Origin: Azolla caroliniana
Taxonomy: Eukaryota; Polypodiophyta
Assembly (NCBI GenBank): GCA_043228905.1
Contig: JBHGNT010000020.1
Coordinates: 11,904,001-11,968,000, forward strand
DNA: 64,000 nt
Direction: 5' to 3'
Every line of letters starts with the position of its first letter. Within the stretch, counting starts at the first letter, position 1. Of the stretch, positions 43,436-54,058 are shown in pieces. Both the position numbers and the translations under genes were made by a program. The notes below the pieces were generated by a model. That model saw only the letters and a program-made list of their open reading frames with translations, did no database searches and was not told the DNA's origin.

Positions 43436-46400
43436 ATGCATAAAATACTTGTGCATAATCATCATAAGTCATCAGCTAGGATATCTAGATTAAGATGTCC
43501 TGATGGCTCTTATACCACGGATCCTAGCCAGATGCGACAAATAGCCTCTGATTATTATGAAGCTTTGTTAAAAGCTAGACCATTTTCTGAGGCTGATATG
43601 GTTAAGAGGGACATTAAATGGTCTAGGGTTCAGAATAGGGTTTCTGGAAATCTTTTACGTTGTCTTTTACAACCATTAAGTACTCAAGAGGTTTTTAAAG
43701 CAGTAAAAGCCCTTGCAAAGGATGTTTGTCCTGGTGTGGATGGGCTGGGAGTTCAATGGTATATCCAGTATTGGGATTTGATAGGTGATGGGCTGACTAA
43801 GGCCTATCAACAAATTTTAGATTCTGGAAATATGCCCCAAGAATGGAAGGAGGGTTTAATCTATATGATTCCTAAAACAAGTGGACAATTAGAAGAGCTT
43901 AGCCAGGGGAGACCAATTACCTTGTTGAATGTTATTTATAAGATATTAGCAAAAACGATAGCTAGACGATTACAACCTTATCTTTCGGAGTTGATTCATG
44001 ATACCCAAACAGGTTTTTTGCAAGAGCGAAGTATTTTTTATAATATTATTCTCTTTTGGGAAATGGTGACCATCGCTGAAGCACAGAAGCAAGATCTGGC
44101 GGTGTTATTTCTTGATTTTGAAAAAGCTTACGACAAAGTGGACTGGGATTTTATGGAGGGAACACTTGTTAGGATGGGTTTTCCAAGTAATTGGATACGA
44201 GGAGTTTCAGCATTATATCGTAATGCAAGTAGTTCTCTATTATTTGCAGGGGACATTGGTAGGCGTTTTTTTATTTCAAGATCTGTACGCCAGGGATGTC
44301 CACTTGCTCCTTTCATGTTTTTGTTAGTATCCGAAGCATTCTCTGTACATTTAAATTCTCCATATGTAAATATTAAAGGTTTAGCACTACCGGTAGCAAA
44401 CGCAAATGTGGATTGTGAATTCACTAATGATACAGCTTTATATGTTCAGGCCTCACATGGTAATTTGTTTCATGTGCAAAAGGCCGTGGATGATTTCTCT
44501 GATGCATCGGGTGCATTGATAAATTGGGATAAGTCATCAGGTTTTTGGGTCGCTTCGGGAGATACGCTAGTTAATGTACCCTCTTTAGGATTCACATGGA
44601 TACCTCAAGGTCAGTCCATTAGGTATTTAGGTTGTCGAGTGGGTGTGGGATTAAAGTCAGAAGATATGATTGCACCCTCATTGTTAAGATTAAGAAATAA
44701 ATTAGTATATTGGAATAAAGAAAAATTATCTTTAGCAGGACGTGTAGTTGTAGCTAATGCGGTGTTGTTGTCCTCGATTTGGTATATAGCATCTACATGG
44801 CTGTTTTCTAGGTCAATAATGTTGAAAGTTCAACGTTTAGTACGGAATTTTATTTGGGGGAACAATAGGTCAGTCAATCCTGTAGCAAAGGTAGCTTGGT
44901 CTATTCTGATAAAACCTAAACAAAAAGGTGGTTTAGGTTTGATTGATCCATTTATGCAAAGCAAAGCTTTACTTACTAAACATGTTGTTAGGAGTTTATT
45001 GCCAAGACAGGAGTTATGGAAAAAGCTATGGATGCAACATCTATATAAGGTCAAGCCTTCGGTAGGTGGTCAATGGAAGGATAGTCTTAGATGGTTCTTC
45101 AATGCAGATTTCCAGCTACCTAAGTCCAATGATGGATCATTGCGTTTCTTCAATGGAATTTTTCGGGCATGGGAAACTCTTCGGCAAGCGCTTGTTTTCT
45201 TGCCATCGAAAAGCTATCATCAATTTATGCATCAACCATTGATATGGAATCCTTTATTTACTGATGAAGCTTCATGTGTTTTGGGTTTACGTCCTAGGTT
45301 ATCATGGGCTGCAATGGATAGTGGACCAGCTCGTACGGTTGCGGATTAGATAAGGTTTATGCAGTCCTCTACGCTGGAGCAAAGTAATAGGTTATCTAAC
45401 TTAAGAGGGGCTAAGATCATGTTATCACAATTGTCCAGGGTGTATCAGGTCACAGTGCCTACATTGCAATTTGATCATTTTCAGAGTTGGTACGGTATGT
45501 TCTCGACACTCAATATACTTATAGGAGCTCGGTTATATGATCAAAATGGTAGCATTTATTTTTATGAAGTGTTGGACAATGGTAGGTTGATACTAGTGGA
45601 TGAGGAGTCTCAAATCATGTTGGCTGCGAAGCAATTGCCAGTGCGAGTAATTGCTAGATTAGATAAAAATATATATATCGATCCTAGTCCACTAATAGTT
45701 AATTTTTCATCTCATATTTCGGTGTTAGACTCTAAACCTATTCATGACCTGCAATGGGATCCAACGGATTATGGTTGGAAATTATCCATATCTGACTCTT
45801 CGACTAAGCTCCTTCCTTTTTTCAATATTCAGTAGCGTTTGGCAGGAATTTTATGTTGAGGCAGACCGAGCCGATACCTGCTGGAAAAAAGTATTGGGAG
45901 GAAGGTAATGTTTCATCTACTCATATGGTTATGTTTTGGAAACAGTTTTGGTCTATTAAATGCATGAATAAGATATTGCATTTTCGGTGGTTGATGATTC
46001 ATTATGCATTGCCAATAGGTCATTTATTGAGGGGATCGGTGAGTAATCGGTCATGTATTATGTGTGGGTTTGCGGATGAGACATTGCATCATGCATTTTG
46101 GGAATGTGTTTCCGCAAAAAGTTTTTGGTGTCGAATTCTTAGGCTTCTAGGTCGTAAGTATAGGTCTGCTATTTTTACGTGGGGTGCAGTCTTTTGGGGA
46201 ATGTTGGATCAACAAAGGGCTTTTTATCATTATAATTATTCTTCATTGTCTTTATATGTAAGAAGTTTTCAGGTATATTCTACTTCAAGATCCTTGCAGG
46301 GAGTCAAGTTCTTCTCGCGGAGTTAAGTTTGGCAGATTGTCTCCTCGTTGTCTCTATGGGTTCTTTGGAAAGCTAGGTGCTCCAAGTTATACAATGATGA

Positions 46401-46641
46401 AGACATTCACGTTGTGGATCAGGTAAAGTCTTTTTGGAATTTATTAGTACATTTGGTTAAAGGTGAGCATGACAGGTATAAAGGCTATGGAAACACAATC
46501 ATTCGAAAAAGAAAGAGATTACGACGAGTTTGGTCAGCTATTCCTATAATGTTAGATGCAGGCACGGAGGTTAGGTGGAATTATGTGCCACCTCGTTGGT
46601 TGTTCCCGCCACTAGTACCATTCTTATGGCGAACAACATGA
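43436..46641 (+). pseudogene. LINE ORF2: RT and zinc-binding C-terminus
   Basis: An open frame of 637 codons (43436-45349), TAG, continues in the same frame to 45835, then shifts frame to 46326 and 46641. Motifs are CPGVDGLGVQWYIQYWDLI, LFLDFEKAYDKVDWDFM (motif A), SRSVRQGCPLAPF (motif B) and motif C EFTNDTALYV (about 44416-44445), in which the catalytic A-D-D reads T-N-D, so activity would be lost. GLGLIDPFMQSKALL follows, then a zf-RVT segment CIMCGFADETLHHAFWEC (46054-46107). The endonuclease domain is absent through 5' truncation. The closest relative in the window is the reverse fragment at 16640-18775. Confidence 0.9.
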
Positions 46642-46859
46642 GATAATAGGGAGGAGATGGTGGCGGCATGTAGGAAGCTTATTTTAATGTAGGTAAGATA
46701 TACATATGCTAGAAGAAGATATGAGGAAATGGGATGATATTCTCGATGCTGAATCAAACTAGTATAAGAAGATTTTAGTGGTATGAGGCAAATTTCGTGT
46801 GATAATCAGATACATCAACATGGTGGATGTGGATAGGTTGAAATAGGTTTAAGTTGTTT

Positions 46860-47930
46860 TGTGATTAGGATGACTGATGTTGGTGGGGGTTGTCGAAGAT
46901 TACTAGGAGAAGGTGACGATTTCTGTTTGTTTTCTACTCGTTTGTTGGTTGTTAGTGTAACAGGATTGTCGAATCGGAGATAGCGAGATGGTAGATGGGG
47001 ACATGACGAAGCCGTTTTTCTGTTTTTTGTGGTTAGGATTAGTGATGTTGGAGTGGGGGCTGAAGCAGATTATTATGAGAAGGCGAGGAATGGTTTTCCC
47101 TCATTTTTTGTTGTGATTACAAGGCCGCGTTAATCGGTGAGATGGAATAGGGGAAGCAAGATACCCCAGATATGGGCTGACTTAAGACAGATATTACGGT
47201 TCTCATAGGTTGCGGGATGATGGCAGTGGAATTTGAAGCAACTTTGTCATGGTGTGAGGATGAGTGGTGTTGGTGCGAGGGCTGAAGCAGATCAGGAGGG
47301 GAGAGGAATCATTGTTCACTTATTTTGTTGTTAATTGCACAGGATATTGGCGGTACTTGGCGAGATGGTGGATGTGGATTGATTGAAGCAATTTGTTTGT
47401 TTTTAGGAGTAATGATGGTGGGGGGGACAGAAGCAAATCATGAGGGGATGAGGAACCATTATTCACTTGTTTTTGTTGTTATTTGTATAGGTTAGAGGTG
47501 GTATTCGGCGAGATGGTGGATGTGGTTTGATTGAAGCAATTTCTCTGTTTTTAGGAGTGACGATGGTGCAGGGGAACGAAGCAAAACATGAGGGGATGAG
47601 GAACAATTTCTCATTTTTGTTAATTCATTGCACAAGACATTGGTGGTATTCGGCGAGATGGTGGATGTGGACTAAAGGAAGCAATGTGTCTGTTTTAGGA
47701 GTGATGATGGTGGGGGGGATCGAAGCAGCTCATGAGGGGATGAGGAATTTTTTTACTTATTTTGTTGTTAATTCCACAGGACATTGGTGGCATTCAGCGA
47801 GATGGTGGAGGTGGATTGAATGAAGCAATTTGGTTGTTTTTAGGAGGGATGATGGTGAGGGGGCCAAAGCACATCATGAAGGGAGAGTGAATAAGTTGTG
47901 GGGATCGAAGCAAATGGGGTGAGAGGTGGA
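46860..47930 (+). repeat. about 146-bp tandem repeats in LINE 3' region
   Basis: Units containing GCGAGATGGTGGATGTGG, GAAGCAATTT, TTTTTAGGAGTGATGATGG and ATGAGGGGATGAGGAA recur with starts near 47356, 47505, 47652 and 47797, and in weaker form from about 46860. They form the 3' untranslated region of the LINE. The open frame through them reflects the repeat and is not a gene. Confidence 0.85.
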
Positions 47931-47964
47931 GATTAGTATAGTACATTTCATTTTCATGGTCTGT

Positions 47965-48245
47965 TTTTTTTCTCCCCAACAATTTTTACAAATGCTGGAA
48001 TCAGTTCAGATCTGTTTGCAACTGTTTCTGTTGGGATGGGGAATCTTCTTACAACTCCACACCTGACACATATGATTGGAAAGATGGAGGACATGGAATA
48101 TCATGTGAAATATAAGTTTTCTATGGAGTTCTGTTCTAAGAGCCCGAAATTTTGTTTTCTGCAGTAGATCACTGGAATCAATACTGTGTTTTATGGTTGT
48201 TTTTTTTCCCAACAGTTTTTACAAATGCTAGAATCAGTTCAGATA
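47965..48245 (+). repeat. duplicated 3'-end segment of the LINE
   Basis: CAATTTTTACAAATGCTGGAATC (about 47980) and CAGTTTTTACAAATGCTAGAATC (about 48214) head two related segments about 235 bp apart near the LINE 3' end. Confidence 0.6.
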
Positions 48246-48343
48246 TACTGGTGGAGATGAAACAATATTATGTACTATTTGTATACTGCCTTCGTGCTTT
48301 TTATTAATACCAATGGAGCATATGTTTTATGGTTCAAAAAAAC

Positions 48344-48738
48344 TTGTCGGTCTGACCCGTGCATTTCAAATGGTCACTTTGTTGACCGGTTGCATGTCCT
48401 GAATGAAACGCAACGTGTCGTTCTACTTCGGCACCGTGAACCACCGATTCGAATATGGGGCACTCGACAGTTCGAGAATCCCCATGTCGACCTTTTCCTT
48501 GAGCAGCTCCATCAACTTGGAGATGTGAGTCGTTGGCACCGGAATCGGTTGAGGTTCCACGGTACATGCGGTATCGTGAAGATCACCATCAGTTCGAAAA
48601 TGGTCGGGTCGACACACCCAATTTCCTCCAATAAGAATGCAAAGGCTTTTCCATGCCTCTTGAGCATCCTCCGAAACCGGTTCTCCTCGACGGGCAATAA
48701 GAAGCCAGCCCCACCGATCTTCAACTTCGGTGAGCCAG
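48344..48738 (-). pseudogene. old gypsy pol: RT N-terminal part
   Basis: It aligns with 38440-38820 of the young copy and reads ISKLMELLKEKVDMGILE and LSSAPYSNRWFTVPK (48540-48423), and FLLPVEENRFRRMLKRHGKA upstream (48720-48660). It is cut at 48739 by a plus-strand gypsy LTR. Confidence 0.82.
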
Positions 48739-49778
48739 TGTCGTGAGGATTCACCGCCACAATGTGAAAACCGGGGAAGATGGAGATATCAGCGGAGTGC
48801 ACCGCATGCACTCCCTCTTGTAAAGATTGTACAAAGATAGTGGGTGCCTTTAAGGCACCGAATAGGAATAATAGCCGAGTAGGATATCCCACATTGTAAC
48901 GTCCTTCCCTCCTTGGACTATAAAACGAGGGAGGTGTCTCTTGTAAAAGGGTTGCCCATTTTGAGCTAGGAGGGTATACCGTTAGATTTAGAGCTTGGTA
49001 GTTTTCTCTTAATCTTATTTTCTTAGGGTTTCCACTTTGGTCTCCTTAACTTTATTTCGTTTTAGGCTTTCATTTTTGGTCTTGTTTAGTAGTTCATCTT
49101 GTTCTTCATCTTGTGAGAGATCATGGGAGATTTAGGGTTTTGGGTTTCTTTATGTGATCTAGGTTTCATGAGCTTGGGGTTTTGGGTTTATATTCTTCTT
49201 GGTCGAGTTAGTGTTTTCTTTTGCGGTTTCTACAACGGCGCCTCTTCGGCATGCCGGTGGCGGCACTTGAAGCCTCAGCTTCCTCTCCTTGATGGAGAGC
49301 ATTTCGCGTGGCGGCCAGTTCGAGAAGGGACGCCGAAGTGGCACGGGACCACTCCACCGTCAGCGGGGCGTGACCAACAATGGATGTCGCAGTCCCGATG
49401 GCCCACTTGACTCAGCTTCGCCAGTTCCCATTCTTAATTTGTTGTATAGCCGTTTGTTTGGCGATAGCCACCAGATTCGTGGCATGTAAGCATCTTGTTG
49501 TAAACATTTTGTAATATATATTTATGTTGGTGTATATCTATCTTCCGTTGTAACATATTCTAGTCGAGTCCTTAATCACGGCGAACCATTCCTTGAGCCC
49601 CACCTTCATTGGATCCGGAAGCCGATTCCGGATTCCGATCCGACCGGGAGACGATTCCATACCGAAAACCTACGGGCCGGAGCTCGCAAAGCTTAAGGCC
49701 TCTGCCATCTGATTCCCTCATCCGTAACCCCCGTGGTCCCGCCTAAGATCCTACATGTACACGTGGAATACCGCGACA
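48739..49778 (+). repeat. gypsy family G 5' LTR, plus strand (1040 bp)
   Basis: It starts TGTCGTGAGGATTCACC and ends ATACCGCGACA, followed at 49782-49799 by TGGTGAAGCTGACATGAA, a tRNA-Trp-type primer site (15 of 18). A TATA box GACTATAAAACGAGG is at 48918-48932, and a near-palindrome GGTGCCTTTAAGGCACC lies at 48843-48859. No 3' LTR partner is in the window. Confidence 0.75.
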
Positions 49779-50388
49779 TCTTGGTGAAGCTGACATGAAA
49801 GGTGGCAACAGAGGATGGAGGTGGACGAAGAAGAAATCGTGGTGAAGGCAATGTCGAAGGTGATGATGGACATACACGGAAGAAGGGTGAACAAGAAACG
49901 GCTCAGAAGCCATTGAGAGTGCGGTCAAAGAAGTCGACCATTGGAGTGGGGACAAGGTCCCAAAACTTTTAAAGCCCACGGTGCCCGGATTGATCGAGAG
50001 GAGATGTCTATGAGGCAATAAGGCTAAGGTGTTTGCCAAGTGGTGGTACCCGTATCGACGTGAAGAGGACGAAGAGCTTCGAGAAGCTCGCAGTTCGTGG
50101 TCCTTCGAGGGAGTTACCGAATATGCACAGGCATGAGGGATCGAAGGAATGGAGCCGGCACGAGTCCGGTCGAAGGGGGAGTCATCGACAAGTACCCACC
50201 AAAGCGCTATACGTGTGTTCCCTAGAGATTGAGAGTCACTTGCTCAACTCTTGGGGCGGAGACGAAGATTGGTGGGGGTGGACAAGGCGTTGGTGAGGGA
50301 AGCCTACGAGGGCTCGAAGTCGAAAGTCCAGGTTGAAACGAAGGGGCCGACAAAGGCAAACAGAGATTTAGAAGGAAGCTGAGGTCAT
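49779..50388 (+). pseudogene. family G leader and partial internal sequence
   Basis: Directly after the primer site is ATGAAAGGTGGCAACAGAGG, similar to the gag start region of the old gypsy (ATGAAAGGGGCAACAAAGGA, minus strand near 51225). The following 600 bp are fairly GC-rich but have stops and no recognised domain. The old gypsy gag resumes about 50389. Either an incomplete element was inserted here or its 3' part has been deleted together with about 1.8 kb of the old gypsy. Confidence 0.4.
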
Positions 50389-51240
50389 TCGGCGGACGTC
50401 GATCGCGTCATTGACCGCCGCCTTCCCTTCGTGCTTGCGCAATCTGGAGGTCTCGCACCATTTTGATCAGTTCCTCCAACGTTGTATCTCCCGTTGAGCC
50501 GTCATCGATGTTCGTCGGTGTCAACCCAATTCGAATCTCCAACTCGTCTCACCTGGCCGAGTCGATAGTTCTCCGATCTTCCTCCCGATAGTCGGGCCTA
50601 GTAACGACGTGTCCTCGTTATCGAAACGGTTGCAGACCCCCTTTACCACGGTCCAGTCGACCATGAGTCCATCATCCGTCTCCAAAAGGCGACCTACCTT
50701 TTCCGGTCAAGTGGGTCGACCGACTTGATAAATAGCAGGACCTTGCTCGTATTGAGCAGGATCCGGTCCAGTGTTGAAAGGCGCACAAATCGCTTCTCAA
50801 ACTCTTGGAGAAGCATCAATGTGTTCCAGCCTTTGTCAGGGAGCTCAACCCACTCCATGAACTCCCTCTTCGACAACCAGAGTGAGTCATCGAAGCCGTA
50901 TCTTTTGAGGAGCCGTCCCTCGAACTCCGACCAATTCCTATAGTCGGCTTCAACCTCAAGCACTTCCGTGTGGATGCTCGGCATTACGACCCGTGGGAAT
51001 CCGGACAGTCTTCTGTCCTCCGGAATGTCCCTCATTAGCATTTCGGCCTTATAGGCCTCCAAGTAACTCATTATGTCCTTTCCATTAAATCAGCCTCTTG
51101 TGCCGACTATCATCTCTATAGCCCTGTTCAGGCCACTCGCGCTCTCCCGAGCGTTCACCAGGCAGTCAACAGCCACCACCATTGCTTCTGCAAGCTCACT
51201 TCCCTCATTTTTAACTCCTTTGTTGCCCCTTTCATGTCAG
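50389..51240 (-). pseudogene. old gypsy gag
   Basis: The open part 50694-51071 reads SYLEAYKAEMLMRDIPEDRR, GFPRVVMPSIHTEVLEVEA and KREFMEWVELPDKGWN, equivalent to residues 48-170 of the young gag with many substitutions. The rest is shifted or interrupted. The zinc knuckle and protease are lost. Confidence 0.85.
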
Positions 51241-51252
51241 ATTCACCAAAGA

Positions 51253-52815
51253 TGTCACAGAATTCCGCGAGTATGTGTCGGAACAGGGCGGGACCATCAG
51301 GGCTGTGAACAAAGGAGTCGGTAAAGATGGGGGAAGCGGGAGAGAAGCTTCTATCCGGATCAGCCTCCAGATATCTTCACCGGCACACGGTGTCGTGTTG
51401 TTTCGCTTTCGCGTGGGAAATAAGGCGGGACTACGGGGGCCCTGAACCGAGGAGCAAGAGAAAGAAGAGGAAGGGGGAAGCGCGCAAGCGTAGGGCTGGT
51501 TAGGCCTTTCACAACCGACAGCGCTTGTCGGCCGAATGAACCACCAACGCGTATACCGACTGAACAAGAAGCACGCTTGTGGAAACAAAAAGAAAGGGGA
51601 GACTCACAAGAACACAGATAGACAAAAAACAGGAGATTCAATTACAATATTAGTAACGATTACAGTGTTTGCAAGATTACAGCCGGCTAGCCAGTGACAG
51701 ACCCAACCCAGACAATCACACACACCCACGCGCACACACATAGTAGAGCCTTGCCAGAAGGCACACGGCTTTCCTCGAAGCAGAGGCAACCAACACAAAA
51801 TCCTGTAGAGAACAATGAAAGAGGAGGAGAGAGCTCGGTTCCCAGTCCGACAGCACTAGCCTATTAATAATCTTCCTAGGATATTTTCATCAGCCTACCT
51901 ATTCCTAATTATGTACTCCTTATCAATACTTGTGCCCGCGCATAAGGGCCGGTTCACGCGCCCTTTTCACCAATTCCACCTAAGGCCGGTTTTCTTCACG
52001 ACAATGGGCTCAGGCGCATAACCGATCTTAACCTGTCACTGGATACCGGATGATGAGCACACAGGCTCGGCTACATATGCTATTCCGGACAAACGGGCTT
52101 GGGTGCGTAACCGATTCGGACCTATCAGTGGATGTCGGATGATGAGCACACGGGCTCAGCTACGTATGTTATTCCGGACCTATCACCAGGTACCAGATGA
52201 TGAGTTACGAGCTCAGAAACACAGACAAAGTCATGAGGCAATTGAATAACAGAAAGGAGAATGCGGACTCAACACACACACACAGATCAAATACAATAAT
52301 CAAAATGGATTAATCAACAGAGAAAATACAACCGGACTCGGCTGGTGACAGAGCTTCATGCTCTCAACACACACACACCCAAACTCTAGTGAACCTCTGA
52401 TCGTGAACACACGGGCTTCCAACGTGAACAGAGACCTCACTACCACCAAAAACATAGAAGAAAACCGAAACCGAAACCCTACTAACTACAAGAAATCGAG
52501 AACGCTTCTGCTTCCAAAACAATGGATACCTACAATAGTTCAAACCTCCCCTTTTATAGCACAAGGGGAGGCCGTTACATCATGCTTGATGGCAGCCAGT
52601 TTCTGTCCTCGATTCTTTCTTACATCATATCCTATTATTCCTGTCTTTTTGTGGGACATTAAAGTACCCGTTAACTACTCTACCTAGTACTTATAAATGC
52701 CTTACCTATATTTACATTTCTTTGTACATTAGTTCTTGTTCGTGTGCATACTTGCACACCCTCGTCCACGCGCATCCGGCGAAGTTTCTCCTTGTGACCG
52801 GAATTCCCTACGACA
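51253..52815 (-). repeat. old gypsy 5' LTR, split by a solo LTR
   Basis: The LTR starts TGTCGTAGGGAATTCC in element orientation (52815) and ends GAATTCTGTGACA (51253), next to a decayed tRNA-Trp primer site (51231-51248). After removing 51391-52003 it is about 950 bp. The left end of the other LTR (32906-33278) matches its 52440-52815 part. Confidence 0.85.
51391..52003 (-). repeat. solo LTR related to the young gypsy
   Basis: In plus direction it starts TGTCGTGTTGTTTCGC and ends GGTTTTCTTCACGACA, matching both ends of the young gypsy LTR (TGTCGTGTTATTACGC and GGTTTTCTTCACGACA), with a diverged middle and a length of 613 bp. The flanks are ACGG and ATGG, possibly a 4-bp duplication with one change. 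Confidence 0.75.
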
Positions 52816-53755
52816 GCGTACATGAAATGGCCAAGATTGTGATTTCCAATACATGAACTTATCCCTCAACTTACTAGACATTCATTCAATCTATTGACCA
52901 TTTATAACATTCATTCCTAATGGATAGCCCAAGTGTCGAAAAATAGAGCCTTTCTTCACCACGAATCTTGTCATCCTAAATATTCCAAATCCCTTTCAGT
53001 ACATGATATGAGACTAGAATTCCTCCAGTTAATATGTAATCCAGAACCCAATGCAAATTGGTTCCATACAAGCATCCCCTTCTCAAGATTCTCTTGTGAG
53101 GCTTGTAGAAACATGAAAGAATCATCATCCAACGCTTGTGCTACTAGTTGCCCTCTAGACGGAAGGTGTACACCCACAATGTCATCATTTGTTGCAAGCC
53201 TTGATAACATGACTAACAAGGGATGAGTAACAATAGCACAACAATGGGCTAAGTGGGCATCCTTGACGAACGGATCTTGTGAGGGTAATATCTGATGTAA
53301 CTGCCCCATTAAACATTACTCGAGACACCACATCTTGTCCTAATAAAAATATGAGGCGAGATATACGAGGTCCAAAGCCCATTGTATGCATTAACCTAGA
53401 AACAAAGGACCAATTAACATGATCATAAGCTTTCTCCAAATCTAATTGCACCATAATCAATTATTGATGAGTGTTTAGAGCATAATCCATGGCCATTTGA
53501 ACATTCAACACATTATGCAATATATTCCTACATGCAATAAAACCATATTGGGTGGGATATATCAAGTTTGGCAAATACTTTTGTAATCTATTTGCCAAGA
53601 CCTTTGTAAATATCTTATACAACTCACCCCCCCCCCCCCATCAAAGAAATAGGTCTCCATTGATGAAATGACTCAGGAGATGCCACCTTTGGAACTAATT
53701 TAATTAGACCAACCTTCCAAGCTTGAGGCACCAAAATCCCGAGAAAGTTCAAACT
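52816..53755 (-). pseudogene. L1-type LINE, RT part (piece 1)
   Basis: The minus strand reads HQWRPISLM and LYKIFTKVLANRLQKYLP upstream, then MVQLDLEKAYDHVNWSFV (motif A, 53455-53402), TRSVRQGCPLSPLL (motif B), a weakened motif C QALDDDSFMFLQ (near 53140-53105), LHINWRNSS and LEYLG (motif E). Stops and shifts are present. A C-run lies at 53628-53639. The sequence ends to the left exactly at the old gypsy LTR and continues at 32905, which shows that the gypsy inserted into this LINE. Confidence 0.82.
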
Positions 53756-53811
53756 CACTCTCTCTCACACACACATTGTCTCTCTGTCTCTATCTTTTTA
53801 TTGTAATTAGT

Positions 53812-53996
53812 TTACCCTAGTGGTAAGTTGTTAACACTACAAGCACTACGTCTTGGGTTTGAAACCCAATTTTCTCACTCTTTATTATATACTTGATACA
53901 TATCTCTTAATTCACTAGATGCCACTATGAAATGTAGGGGTTGAACCCATGGCCACTTGGTCTCCCTTGGGCAACCTTACCAACTGAGCTACATCT
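53812..53996. repeat. convergent pair of tRNA-like sequences, copy 2
   Basis: Plus strand: TTACCCTAGTGGTAAG, then GGGTTTGAAACCC. Minus strand from 53994: TGTAGCTCAGTTGG, then GGGTTCAACCCC. Spacing and order are the same as in copy 1. The middle is AT-rich and more diverged than the arms. Confidence 0.65.
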
Positions 53997-54058
53997 CTCT
54001 CTCTCTCTCTCTCTCTCGCTCTCTCTCTAAACAATTTATCCAAACGCAAGAGAAAGCG

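Larger units (their letters stand above)
43247..48343 (+). mobile_element. LINE with inverted 5' end, poly-A and 15-bp target duplication
   Basis: TTGTCGGTCTGACCC occurs at 43232-43246 and 48344-48358, flanking the insert perfectly, and the right end has an A-run (48336-48342). The first about 190 bp (43247 to about 43440) encode LINE sequence on the minus strand (LRRGLKSLQHLQ, SSYISARVVQVGNQILDLQ), whereas the rest encodes ORF2 on the plus strand. Such an inverted 5' end directly inside the target duplication is the signature of twin priming. The insertion split the RT of the old gypsy. Confidence 0.92.
32906..52815 (-). mobile_element. old gypsy element, opened by four later insertions
   Basis: Pieces in order on the minus strand are the 5' LTR (52815-52004 and 51390-51253), gag (51240-50389), a gap, RT (48738-48344), RT end and RNase H (43246-42323), integrase and C-terminus (34993-33279) and the truncated 3' LTR. 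All pieces align with the young gypsy at 34994-42322. Insertions inside it are the solo LTR 51391-52003, a plus-strand gypsy LTR 48739 to about 50388, a LINE 43247-48343 and the young gypsy itself. It sits inside an L1-type LINE. Confidence 0.85.

Noticed and set aside
47527-47823. Open frame with repeated ARWW and EGMRN motifs
   Set aside because: It is produced by the tandem repeats of the LINE 3' region, whose unit length happens to keep a frame. There is no support as a gene.
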